Shown one piece after another: positions 45,574-54,364 of a stretch of 64,000 nt of DNA. A program made the translations under genes and the position numbers. The notes below the pieces were generated by a model. The model was given only the letters and a program-made list of their open reading frames with translations. It searched no databases and had not been told where the DNA came from. The stretch spans positions 19,434-83,433 of the forward strand of contig JAYPEX010000010.1 of the NCBI GenBank assembly GCA_038125995.1, given 5' to 3'. The first letter of the stretch is position 1, and each line of letters opens with the position of its first letter. The DNA is from MAG-120531 sp038125995. GTDB lineage: Bacteria; Bacteroidota; Bacteroidia; Flavobacteriales; Flavobacteriaceae.

Positions 45574-48500
45574 AAAAATTACTAATTCTCGCCCTTGGTT
45601 TAATAAGTAGTATTGCAATAGGTCAAACACTTGACATGAAGCTCATGCAAGACCTAAAACCAAGAAACATTGGACCCGCAGGAATGAGTGGTCGTGTCAC
45701 TGCTCTAGATGCCGTTTATGACAACCCTGAAATCATGTACGCTGGAACAGCCTCTGGTGGTCTTTGGAAATCAACCTCAGGAGGAATTAAATGGGAGCCT
45801 GTATTTACTAAAGAGCTTACCGCATCGATCGGAGCTGTAGCAATTGATCAATCTAACCCTTCGGTAGTTTGGGTTGGAACTGGTGAAGGAAACCCAAGAA
45901 ATAGTCTCAACGGAGGTTTTGGTGTTTATAGAACACTTGATGGTGGAAGAACATGGCAATCAATGGGATTAGAAAAAACAAGACATATTCATCGAATCAT
46001 TGTAGATCCTACGGATTCAAATACCATCTATGTGGGAGCAATTGGGTCTCCTTGGGGTGAACACCCAGAGCGAGGGGTTTATAAAACAACCGATGGTGGT
46101 AAATCTTGGAAACAAATTCTGTTTGCTAATAATAAGACAGGAGTTGCTGATATGGTGATGGATCCTAACAATCACAATAAACTAGTGGTAGCGATGTGGG
46201 AACACAAAAGAGACCCATGGTTCTTTAATTCAGGAGGACCAGGATCTGGAATTCACATTACTTATGACGGAGGAGAACACTGGAAAAAAGTAAGCTCTGA
46301 GGATGGCTTACCTAAAGGAGATCTCGGTAGAATTGGACTGGCTATCGCCAATAGTGATCCCAACATTATCTATGCCTTAGTTGAATCAAAGAAAAATGCA
46401 CTTTACAAATCTTTTGATGGAGGGCATACTTGGAAGATGATCAATAATAAAAGTGATATCGGAAATCGTCCCTTTTACTACTCCGACATCTTTGTAGATC
46501 CACAGAATGAAAATCGTGTGTATTCGGTATTTACTTATGTGAACGTTTCAGAAGATGGAGGAAAGAATTTTAAAGAATTGATGCCTGCATATGGAGTAGA
46601 CAATGGTGTTCATCCTGATCATCACGCTTGGTGGATTCATCCTAAAAATGGTAAATTGATGTTCGATGGAAATGATGGTGGAATGAATATTACGCGCGAT
46701 GGTGGTAAATCTTGGCGTTTTGTTGGAAATATCCCAGTTGCACAATTCTATCATATCAATGTCGACATGGAATTTCCATATAATGTTTACGGCGGCATGC
46801 AAGATAACGGATCTTGGAGAGGTCCGGCTTACGTTTGGAAAGACCAGGGAATTAGAAACAGTTATTGGCAAGAAATCTCCTTTGGTGATGGTTTTGATGT
46901 CGTTCCAGACCTTGAAAACTCACAATACGGATATTCAATGAGTCAGCAAGGGTATGTTTCAAGATACGATTGGAAAACAGGAAACAACTATTCCGTAAGA
47001 CCTACTCCTGAAGATGAAGATACCGTTCTCAGATTTAACTGGAATGCTGCAATTGCTCAAGATCCATTTGATTCAAGTACCGTATATTTTGGATCTCAGT
47101 TTGTTCACAAGAGTACCGATAAAGGACTCAATTGGAAGATCATCTCTCCTGATTTAACCACCAATGATCCTCAAAAACAAAAACAGAGTGAAAGCGGAGG
47201 ACTCACCATGGATGCGACTGGAGCTGAAAATCACACGACGGTCATTGTGATCGAACCTTCACCTATTGAAAAAGATATGCTTTGGAGTGGTTCTGACGAC
47301 GGAAAAGTACACTATACCATTGATGGAGGATCCAACTGGATCGATGTAACCAAAAACATCAAAGGACTACCAGAAGGAAGTTGGATTCCACAGATCAAAG
47401 CCTCTCACAACAACAAAGGCGAAGCACTCTTAGTGGCGAACGATTACCGAAGGTTTAACTATGAACCCTATATATACCGCACCACTAATTACGGTAAAAC
47501 TTGGAAACGCATAGTAGATTCAAGTGATGTTCAAAGTTATGCACTCGCGATACTCGAAGATTCAGAGAATCCAAATTTAATGTTCTTGGGAACAGATGAT
47601 GGGTTGTATGTCTCCATTAATGCAGGAGAAAACTGGACCAAATGGACCCATGAGTTTCCAACGGTATCAACAAAGGATTTAATGATTCACCCAAGAGAAC
47701 AAGACTTGGTTATCGGAACCTTTGGTAGAGCTGCTTGGGTTTTAGACGACATCAGACCTCTTAGAGCTATTGCTAAAAACAAAGAGTTACTAAAACAAGA
47801 GGTCACATTGTTTGAACCACCAACAGCCTATCAAGCTGCTTATCAACAACCCACTGGTAGTCGATTTGGTGCAGATGCAATGTATCAAGGAGAAAATAGA
47901 AGATCTGGAGCCATGATTACCTATTACCTCAATCCGTCTGAAATCAATGAAAAGTTAGCAGACAAAAAAGAGGAAAACAATAAGTCAGCGGCAACTGATT
48001 CAAAGAAATCTACAAAGGATTCCATCTTTTTCAACTTCTACGATGGAGATCGATTGATTCGTACCCTATCCTACAAAAAACCAAAAAAAGGAGGGTTCCA
48101 CAGAATATACTGGAGAATGGATGAAAAAGGAGCTGACTATCCTTCAAGAACAATTCGCAGGAATAGCAGAGAGCGAGGAGGTATGAGCGTATTGCCTGGA
48201 ACTTATAAAATAGAGCTCACCTATGGTGATCAGAAGCATTCTACTTCCATCGAAGTAAAATCAGATCCAAGAATTGAAGTCAAAAGAAGCGATTTAGAAG
48301 AAGTTTACACCAACGCTAAAGACTTACAATCTTCGATTCAAAAGGCTGCAGATGCAGTTAAACAATTAATTGAGAGTAAAAACATCGCTGACAAAATAGC
48401 TGCAGATTTAAAGAAAATTGACGAAACCACTCACAAAGAACTCATCGAATCGAGTGAGAAAATCAGTAAACAAATTGATGATTTGGTTGCACAATTTATC

Positions 48501-48761
48501 GGTAAAGTAGATCAACGACAGGGGATCACTAGGAATCCTGAAGTAACAGTGATGCAGCGTTTAGGTTTAGCAAATAGTTATGTGCAATCAAGAAAATCAG
48601 GAATTAATGACAATGAATTAAAATTAATTAATTTTGCTAAAAGCGCATTAAACATAACTTTAGACGAGGTTAATGGGTTTTTCAAAGAAGATTGGAAAAC
48701 CTACAGAGATCAGTTTGACGTCTCAACCCTATCCCCTTTTAAAGATGTTAACGTTTTCTAA
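45570..48761 (+). CDS. VPS10/sortilin-like beta-propeller protein, exported
   Basis: A 1063-residue protein with a signal peptide (cleavage near I-G-Q, about residue 19). Most of it is a large propeller with repeated aspartate-box motifs such as T-L-D-G-G-R-T-W, T-T-D-G-G-K-S-W, T-Y-D-G-G-E-H-W and S-F-D-G-G-H-T-W. The first 750 residues carry the blades. The C-terminal part has an immunoglobulin-like region and a charged helical stretch (about 920-1000). Proteins of this design are often annotated as glycosyl hydrolases, but no catalytic residues are evident here. The overlap with the peptidase gene suggests a ligand-binding partner in peptide capture. Confidence 0.88.
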   Translation: MKKLLILALGLISSIAIGQTLDMKLMQDLKPRNIGPAGMSGRVTALDAVYDNPEIMYAGTASGGLWKSTSGGIKWEPVFTKELTASIGAVAIDQSNPSVVWVGTGEGNPRNSLNGGFGVYRTLDGGRTWQSMGLEKTRHIHRIIVDPTDSNTIYVGAIGSPWGEHPERGVYKTTDGGKSWKQILFANNKTGVADMVMDPNNHNKLVVAMWEHKRDPWFFNSGGPGSGIHITYDGGEHWKKVSSEDGLPKGDLGRIGLAIANSDPNIIYALVESKKNALYKSFDGGHTWKMINNKSDIGNRPFYYSDIFVDPQNENRVYSVFTYVNVSEDGGKNFKELMPAYGVDNGVHPDHHAWWIHPKNGKLMFDGNDGGMNITRDGGKSWRFVGNIPVAQFYHINVDMEFPYNVYGGMQDNGSWRGPAYVWKDQGIRNSYWQEISFGDGFDVVPDLENSQYGYSMSQQGYVSRYDWKTGNNYSVRPTPEDEDTVLRFNWNAAIAQDPFDSSTVYFGSQFVHKSTDKGLNWKIISPDLTTNDPQKQKQSESGGLTMDATGAENHTTVIVIEPSPIEKDMLWSGSDDGKVHYTIDGGSNWIDVTKNIKGLPEGSWIPQIKASHNNKGEALLVANDYRRFNYEPYIYRTTNYGKTWKRIVDSSDVQSYALAILEDSENPNLMFLGTDDGLYVSINAGENWTKWTHEFPTVSTKDLMIHPREQDLVIGTFGRAAWVLDDIRPLRAIAKNKELLKQEVTLFEPPTAYQAAYQQPTGSRFGADAMYQGENRRSGAMITYYLNPSEINEKLADKKEENNKSAATDSKKSTKDSIFFNFYDGDRLIRTLSYKKPKKGGFHRIYWRMDEKGADYPSRTIRRNSRERGGMSVLPGTYKIELTYGDQKHSTSIEVKSDPRIEVKRSDLEEVYTNAKDLQSSIQKAADAVKQLIESKNIADKIAADLKKIDETTHKELIESSEKISKQIDDLVAQFIGKVDQRQGITRNPEVTVMQRLGLANSYVQSRKSGINDNELKLINFAKSALNITLDEVNGFFKEDWKTYRDQFDVSTLSPFKDVNVF

Positions 48762-50308
48762 TGAATCGTAATTTTCTCATCCTACTTTCATTGTTCCTCA
48801 TCTTAGGTTTTGGAATAAAATCTTTTGCGCAGCAAAATGATTCTTCTATTGGAAGTTATGAGATTTTTATTTTAAATCCCGAAATTGGAAAAAAACTGTT
48901 TTTTTTCACTCAAGTTCGATTTCATAATTATGAAGTTTTGGGAAATCAAAAGCAGTTTTTGGTACGATCAGCATTTGAATATCAATTCACGAAACACTTT
49001 AAATTTCACTTAGGATTTTCAACAGTTGACAAAAAGCCATTAGATAAATCACTTATTGAAAACTTTCAATTACAACGATGGATTTATGACGAATACCAAT
49101 TCAATTTTGGAACTCCATCTGTACTCAAAGTTAAAACGAGATTTCGTCATGAGAGAAGATGGATTTATCCCAATAACAGTACTGAAACACTTAGAGATAA
49201 TCGACTGCGCTTTCAACTGATGCTGATTAAAAATATTAGCAAAAAAGTATATGTCAAAGCATTTAGTGAAGCTTTTTATGTTGTGCAACAAGATAAATTG
49301 GTCAATATGCGAAACAATTTATCCTTTGGGAGACCCCTTTCAAAAGATTTAAAATTTGAAATTGGATTGATTCATGAGGGATTAAAAGGGAAAACCAGTC
49401 AATTTATAGTTTCGAGACTTTACATTAATAATTCCTGGAGAAAGAAGAAACCCTTTAATGATAAATCATCCGTTCCGAATCCATCACCTATAGAAACCGT
49501 CATTGAGGAGTCGAAGCAACTGATTTTATTCGATACGAATGAAAAAGTGGATACTCTAATAGGCGATGATCCTCTTTTTGATCAGGGAGCTACCACAAAT
49601 CAAGATCCCCAAAAAGCTCAGGAAGTCGTTAAAACGCATGAAGAAACTATTGATGATAAAGTCCCCTTAGAAACAGTAGTTGTAAATTCGAATGAATTGA
49701 GGCATTATGTAATAACCGCTGCTCATAAAGACAAGAAAAGCACTTCAAAATCATTGGATCGTTTAAAAAGAGATGGTTATGATGGTCAGGTTTTAGAAAT
49801 CTCTAAAAATGGTTATTACAGAGTAAGTGCTAAGAGTTTTAAAGACAAGAGCAAAGCGGAACTTACTCGTCAAAATTTAGCTTCAATTGGATATCATAAG
49901 CCTTGGATCTTAAGCACTCCTGATACCATTTCCACGGTTGAATTAATTTCTATAAAAAGGAAAACGAATCACCTAAACACAAGTGATTCAAAATCAAAAC
50001 AAAGTAAAGCAAAAGAGGGGATTACAGTTATTGATAAGGATTCTAGTTATGAACGAACCTCCAATTCAATTCCTTATCGTCCGATACATCACGTGATCGC
50101 AGCTTCAACCACCGATTTAAATCAAGCAACTACAATTACAGAAAACTTAAGAAAAATGGGGTTTGTAAATGCTTATATCCTCAATTCAAATAACGCTTAT
50201 CGAGTAAGTGCAGCACATTTTAAAAACCGTTCCGACACCAAAGCCGCAATTGATGTATTAAAAAATCAAGGTTTCAAAGGTGCATGGGTATTAATTGAAG
50301 AAGAATAA
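48761..50308 (+). CDS. DUF2490-type outer-membrane protein fused to two SPOR domains
   Basis: A 515-residue protein with a signal peptide (cleavage near S-F-A-Q, about residue 24). Residues 30-235 have the alternating strands and aromatic belts of the DUF2490 family, probably an outer-membrane barrel. A low-complexity linker (about 235-310) leads to two SPOR-like units, at about 310-390 (Y-V-I-T-A-A-H-K, Y-Y-R-V-S-A-K-S-F) and 435-515 (H-V-I-A-A-S-T-T, Y-R-V-S-A-A-H-F). SPOR domains bind denuded peptidoglycan. The combination suggests an outer-membrane protein tied to the cell wall. It shares one base with the propeller gene. Confidence 0.75.
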   Translation: MNRNFLILLSLFLILGFGIKSFAQQNDSSIGSYEIFILNPEIGKKLFFFTQVRFHNYEVLGNQKQFLVRSAFEYQFTKHFKFHLGFSTVDKKPLDKSLIENFQLQRWIYDEYQFNFGTPSVLKVKTRFRHERRWIYPNNSTETLRDNRLRFQLMLIKNISKKVYVKAFSEAFYVVQQDKLVNMRNNLSFGRPLSKDLKFEIGLIHEGLKGKTSQFIVSRLYINNSWRKKKPFNDKSSVPNPSPIETVIEESKQLILFDTNEKVDTLIGDDPLFDQGATTNQDPQKAQEVVKTHEETIDDKVPLETVVVNSNELRHYVITAAHKDKKSTSKSLDRLKRDGYDGQVLEISKNGYYRVSAKSFKDKSKAELTRQNLASIGYHKPWILSTPDTISTVELISIKRKTNHLNTSDSKSKQSKAKEGITVIDKDSSYERTSNSIPYRPIHHVIAASTTDLNQATTITENLRKMGFVNAYILNSNNAYRVSAAHFKNRSDTKAAIDVLKNQGFKGAWVLIEEE

Positions 50309-50332
50309 CAAACTATAATAAATTATAATAAA

Positions 50333-50902
50333 ATGAAAAAAACCGTATTACTATCAGTATCATTAGCACTAATTGGTATCGTTTCTTGCAAGAATTCTAC
50401 TGACAAAGAGACTAAAACAGAACACCAACATATGGAAATGAGTGAAGAGGTTCACAAAATAACTTTTGATATGGAATCTAAAAGTGGTTCTGAAGTTAAA
50501 GGAACTGTTGAATTCTCTCAAATGGGTGAAGAGGTTATGATGATGGCATATCTGTCAGGTCTTACTCCTGGAGAACATGCCATTCACTTACATGAAAAAG
50601 CTGATTGTAGCTCAGAAGATGGAAAATCAACTGGAGGGCATTGGAATCCAACACATGAACCTCATGGAGCGTGGGGATCGACAGAAGGCTATCACAAAGG
50701 TGATATCGGAAACTTTACCGTGGGTGCTGATGGAAAAGCGACAGTACACTTTATGACAGATGAGTGGTGTATGAATTGTGAAGACGAGACCAAGAACATC
50801 ATCGGAAAAGCAGTAATCGTTCACCAAGGTACAGATGATTTAGTTTCACAGCCAAGTGGTGCTGCTGGAGCAAGGGTCAGTTGTACAGGTATCATCCAAT
50901 AA
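50333..50902 (+). CDS. sodC: Cu/Zn superoxide dismutase family lipoprotein
   Basis: A 189-residue lipoprotein (lipobox I-V-S-C at about residue 19), then a short acidic, histidine-containing spacer and the SOD domain. Copper ligands are visible in H-A-I-H-L-H-E-K (about residues 83-90) and V-I-V-H-Q-G (about 161). Zinc-site histidines and aspartate are in G-H-W-N-P, P-H-G-A-W and H-K-G-D-I-G-N. Cysteines in K-A-D-C-S and R-V-S-C-T can form the conserved disulfide. It removes superoxide in the envelope. It lies 24 bases after the SPOR gene and is the last gene before a terminator. Confidence 0.93.
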   Translation: MKKTVLLSVSLALIGIVSCKNSTDKETKTEHQHMEMSEEVHKITFDMESKSGSEVKGTVEFSQMGEEVMMMAYLSGLTPGEHAIHLHEKADCSSEDGKSTGGHWNPTHEPHGAWGSTEGYHKGDIGNFTVGADGKATVHFMTDEWCMNCEDETKNIIGKAVIVHQGTDDLVSQPSGAAGARVSCTGIIQ

Positions 50903-50907
50903 ATCTT

Positions 50908-50931
50908 AAAACCCTTTTATAGGGTTTTTTT
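50908..50931 (+). terminator. Terminator after the superoxide dismutase gene
   Basis: AAAACCCT (50908-50915) pairs with AGGGTTTT (50921-50928) around a 5-base loop, followed by more T. It ends just before the start of the LETM1-like gene. Confidence 0.85.
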
Positions 50932-50933
50932 AT

Positions 50934-52091
50934 ATGAATCCTTCTTCTTCCTCATGGGTAAAAAAATTTGGCGTAGCCTTTGAATCTAAATCAAAACCGA
51001 TTATAGAGTTCAAAGACTTATACCAACAATTGACTGAAGTAGGATTTGTTTATGGTTTGCATTTTAAAACCGTAGAAAACTATACAACTTCCCATGAATT
51101 ATTAGCTGATGAGATAGCAAAGCTCAATCTTCTATACGCACTTTGTGAAGTTCATGCCCAATACTCCAAAACTAGAGATTACAATCTCTTTTTAAAAGAT
51201 GTTCTCAAATTTTACCAACCCTTAGTAAAGGCGTCTAGTTTTTGGAACAATTTCTTGTCAAAAAATCCTTCTACCAGACTAGAAGAGGTCATCGATAAGA
51301 GAATCAACAATCAAAACAATCGTTTGATACAATTGTTCAGCTCCAATTTATACAATGCATTTGTGATTTATGATCCTATTTGCTTTGATCACTTTCTAAG
51401 AAATAAAACTGATTTTGACGATTCCTATGGTTATTTAAAAGAGTTGACGATTCTCTATGGAAAAAAAACACAGTTCCAGATACCTGACTCCAAACACCAA
51501 CTTTACGGGATTCTTTTGGCGCATTTAGGAGCAGATACTGTATTTGAAAATTACAATGCTGATAGTATTGTAACAGATACCTATTGGTACCACCGTTATA
51601 TACTCGATCTGTGTTCTATTATTCTTAAAGCACAGAATGAACATAAGGATCCTCACCAATCCTATTTACAATCAATAAGTTCTGAATTACATCTCGACTC
51701 AGAGGATTATCAAAGATGCATAGAAAATGTAAAAGGGTTTTCTAAACAATTTGAATCCAATTTAGATTCTTTAAAATCTTCAAACACCATTCAACGATTT
51801 CAGTCTAAAATCAACAATTTAGCTGAACGACTCATTAAGAGAAATTCCAAGCGCATTATTCGAGAACTAAAAAATTCAAAGGAGTTACTCTTGCTTCTAA
51901 GTCATTCAACCCATAGAGATCTCACTCCTGATGAACAGAAAAAAGTTCAGCAATACGCTTTGGATATTGCTAAGAGCATTCCTTCCCTAGCAATCTTTAT
52001 GCTACCCGGTGGAGCCTTATTACTCCCCATTTTTATACGCCTTATTCCAAAATTATTGCCTTCTGCATTTGATGAGAATAGAATTGAATAA
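50934..52091 (+). CDS. LETM1-like protein
   Basis: A 385-residue protein. The long N-terminal part is helical and without a signal. Near the C-terminus it has N-S-K-E-L-L-L-L-L followed by D-L-T-P-D-E-Q-K-K-V-Q and then a hydrophobic segment A-I-F-M-L-P-G-G-A-L-L-L-P-I-F at about residues 355-370. This end is the LETM1-type ribosome-binding signature region found in bacterial relatives, some described as biofilm-associated. The hydrophobic segment probably inserts into the inner membrane. Its role in bacteria is not established. It stands behind a terminator and before rluF. Confidence 0.8.
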   Translation: MNPSSSSWVKKFGVAFESKSKPIIEFKDLYQQLTEVGFVYGLHFKTVENYTTSHELLADEIAKLNLLYALCEVHAQYSKTRDYNLFLKDVLKFYQPLVKASSFWNNFLSKNPSTRLEEVIDKRINNQNNRLIQLFSSNLYNAFVIYDPICFDHFLRNKTDFDDSYGYLKELTILYGKKTQFQIPDSKHQLYGILLAHLGADTVFENYNADSIVTDTYWYHRYILDLCSIILKAQNEHKDPHQSYLQSISSELHLDSEDYQRCIENVKGFSKQFESNLDSLKSSNTIQRFQSKINNLAERLIKRNSKRIIRELKNSKELLLLLSHSTHRDLTPDEQKKVQQYALDIAKSIPSLAIFMLPGGALLLPIFIRLIPKLLPSAFDENRIE

Positions 52092-52112
52092 GTCTTTTGG
52101 TATCTTTGCCTT

Positions 52113-52844
52113 ATGACTGATCAAAAAATTCGAATAAACAAATACCTCAGTGAAATAGGTTATTGCTCTAGAAGGGCTGCTGATAAGCTTATAGAACAAA
52201 AAAGAGTAACGATCAATGGAACACTACCAGAAATGGGAACCAAGATCTCTGAAAGCGATGTGGTGGCGGTTGATGGAAAGGCAGTTAAAAATCAAAACGA
52301 ACAACCTGTTTATATCGCCTTTAACAAACCTATTGGAATTGTTTGCACCACCGATACTCGTGTTGAAAAAGACAATATTATCGACTATATCAACTACCCT
52401 AAAAGAATTTTCCCCATTGGTCGCTTGGACAAGCCAAGTGAAGGGTTAATCCTTTTAACTTCAGATGGAGATATTGTCAATAAAATACTCAGAGCACGCA
52501 ATCATCACGAAAAAGAATACATCGTTAGAGTGAACAAAAAAATAGAAGCTGATTTTGTTCAAAAGATGTCCAATGGAATTCCCATTCTAGGTCAAGTCAC
52601 CAGAAAATGTACTGTTGAGCAACTGGACGATCGCAATTTCAGAATAATACTTACGCAAGGGCTCAATAGACAGATTCGAAGAATGTGTGAATATTTGGGA
52701 TACAAGGTAACCAAATTAAAAAGGGTTCGTATTATGAACATACCCTTAGATATGGAAATTGGAAAATGGCGTTACCTCACCGATAGTGAACTTTCAGAAA
52801 TTAAGTCACTAGTTAGTGATTCCTCTAAAACTCATACGAATTAA
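52113..52844 (+). CDS. rluF: 23S rRNA pseudouridine synthase, RluF-like
   Basis: A 243-residue enzyme of the RsuA/RluB/E/F family. An N-terminal S4 RNA-binding domain (I-R-I-N-K-Y-L-S-E-I-G-Y-C-S-R-R-A-A) is followed by the catalytic domain with the aspartate in G-R-L-D-K-P-S-E-G at about residue 107 and the R-Q-I-R-R-M motif near residue 188. Like E. coli RluF, it probably modifies U2604 in 23S rRNA, since the S4 start and spacing fit this subgroup; RluB/E types cannot be fully excluded. It overlaps the converging dps gene by 4 bases. A -7-like TATCTTTG (52101-52108) lies just before the start. Confidence 0.88.
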   Translation: MTDQKIRINKYLSEIGYCSRRAADKLIEQKRVTINGTLPEMGTKISESDVVAVDGKAVKNQNEQPVYIAFNKPIGIVCTTDTRVEKDNIIDYINYPKRIFPIGRLDKPSEGLILLTSDGDIVNKILRARNHHEKEYIVRVNKKIEADFVQKMSNGIPILGQVTRKCTVEQLDDRNFRIILTQGLNRQIRRMCEYLGYKVTKLKRVRIMNIPLDMEIGKWRYLTDSELSEIKSLVSDSSKTHTN

Positions 52845-53311
52845 GCTAACCAAGCTTTCATCATCCATACAGTCTTTTCTTGCTCTGCGATAAAATCACT
52901 CATCATACTCACAGTTCCTTCATCTGAAGCATCTGCAGCTAATTTTAGAATGGATCGTTCGATAACTATGAGTCCTTTTAATGATTCTAAAATTAAAACA
53001 ATACCGTCTTTAGCCTCTTTGACATTTACTCCTACTCTAATCTTTGAAACATTTATATACTCTTCATAAGTGTGAAGTGGAGTGTGTTCTAAGGTTAAAA
53101 TGCGTTCAGCAATTAAATCTATTTTGAGATTGGAATCATTGTATAGTTCTTCAAATTTCAGATGAAGATCAAAAAATGATGGTCCTTTAATATTCCAGTG
53201 TATCCCTCTTAAATTTTGGTAATAGATTTGAAAATTGGCTAATAATTCATTGAGTAAATCACTGATTTGAGCTGATTTTTCTACCGATAATCCGATGCTA
53301 TTTATATTCAT
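52841..53311 (-). CDS. dps: Dps-family ferritin-like DNA protection protein
   Basis: A 156-residue ferritin-like protein. The inter-subunit ferroxidase residues are visible in R-G-I-H-W-N-I-K-G (histidine at about residue 39) and F-F-D-L-H-L-K-F-E-E-L-Y-N-D (about residues 48-61). The length and four-helix pattern fit Dps/MrgA, which oxidises ferrous iron with hydrogen peroxide and stores it in a 12-subunit shell, protecting DNA. It is divergent from oxyR, the classic peroxide-response arrangement, with about 116 bases of very AT-rich DNA between them that probably hold the OxyR site. Confidence 0.93.
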   Translation of the reverse strand: MNINSIGLSVEKSAQISDLLNELLANFQIYYQNLRGIHWNIKGPSFFDLHLKFEELYNDSNLKIDLIAERILTLEHTPLHTYEEYINVSKIRVGVNVKEAKDGIVLILESLKGLIVIERSILKLAADASDEGTVSMMSDFIAEQEKTVWMMKAWLA

Positions 53312-53427
53312 AACTTATTAATTTTTATTTATTTGCAACTATATCATAAATTTACACTATTTGAATCGCAATAACATATAAGTAATATTTATATATTTTA
53401 TATCTTTATAGTTATAATTGATATACG

Positions 53428-54363
53428 ATGACCATTACACAACTCAAATACCTACTCTCTGTAGCAGAGCACAGGAATTTTACTCAGGCTGCTGAACACT
53501 GCTTTGTAACGCAACCTACTTTGAGTATGCAAATACAAAAATTAGAAGAAGAATTAGATCTACAAATTTTTGATCGTTCCAAAAAGCCCATTGAAATTAC
53601 CAGACTTGGATCCATGATTTTGGAGCAGGCCAAACACATTGTCGATGAAGCCTCTAGAATTAGTGATATCGTCGATCAACAAAAGGGATTCATTGGTGGT
53701 GATTTTACTATTGGAGTTATTCCAACAGTCATGCCTACACTACTACCATTGTTTTTAAAAGCCTTCAATAATAAATACCCTAAAGTCAATCTTATCATCA
53801 AGGAAGAAAACACATCCACGATCATCAAAAACTTACACGAGGGTAAACTGGATGCTGCAATTGCAGCGACACCCTTAGAAAACGATGGTATCATAGAGCG
53901 ACCTCTATACTACGAACCATTTGTAGCCTATATCAATCACAATAACTCCTTATTAGAAAAAAAAGAACTTACAGCTGAAGATTTAGACGATCAAAACATT
54001 CTTCTTTTGAAGGATGGTCACTGTTTTAGAGATGGTATTTTAAACATTTGTGGAGGTTTAAAAACAAATAATTCTGGGTTTAATATTGAATCGGGAAGTT
54101 TTGAAACCTTGATCAATCTTGTAGATGAGGGACTGGGAATGACCTTACTTCCTTATCTCAATACCAGAAACCTTTCAGATTCAAAAAAGTCAAATATCAG
54201 AAGCTTTATAAATCCTTCTCCAGCGAGAGAGATTTCTTTAATCTATCACAAAAATGAACTCAAGCTTCATATTAGTGAAGCCTTAAAAGAAGTGATTTTA
54301 GCAGTGATAAGAGGTGAAATTGCCTTTAATGATGTTAAAATCATCAGCCCACTAAAAAAATAA
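53428..54363 (+). CDS. oxyR: Hydrogen peroxide-sensing LysR-family regulator OxyR
   Basis: A 311-residue LysR-type regulator. The N-terminal helix-turn-helix is clear (N-F-T-Q-A-A-E-H-C-F-V-T-Q-P-T-L-S at about residues 17-33). The sensing region contains K-D-G-H-C-F-R-D-G-I-L-N-I-C at about residue 190. It matches the E. coli OxyR loop and keeps both redox cysteines 9 residues apart, so the call is OxyR and not a generic LysR. It probably activates the divergent dps gene under peroxide stress. The dacB gene follows after one base. Confidence 0.93.
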   Translation: MTITQLKYLLSVAEHRNFTQAAEHCFVTQPTLSMQIQKLEEELDLQIFDRSKKPIEITRLGSMILEQAKHIVDEASRISDIVDQQKGFIGGDFTIGVIPTVMPTLLPLFLKAFNNKYPKVNLIIKEENTSTIIKNLHEGKLDAAIAATPLENDGIIERPLYYEPFVAYINHNNSLLEKKELTAEDLDDQNILLLKDGHCFRDGILNICGGLKTNNSGFNIESGSFETLINLVDEGLGMTLLPYLNTRNLSDSKKSNIRSFINPSPAREISLIYHKNELKLHISEALKEVILAVIRGEIAFNDVKIISPLKK

Positions 54364-54364
54364 T

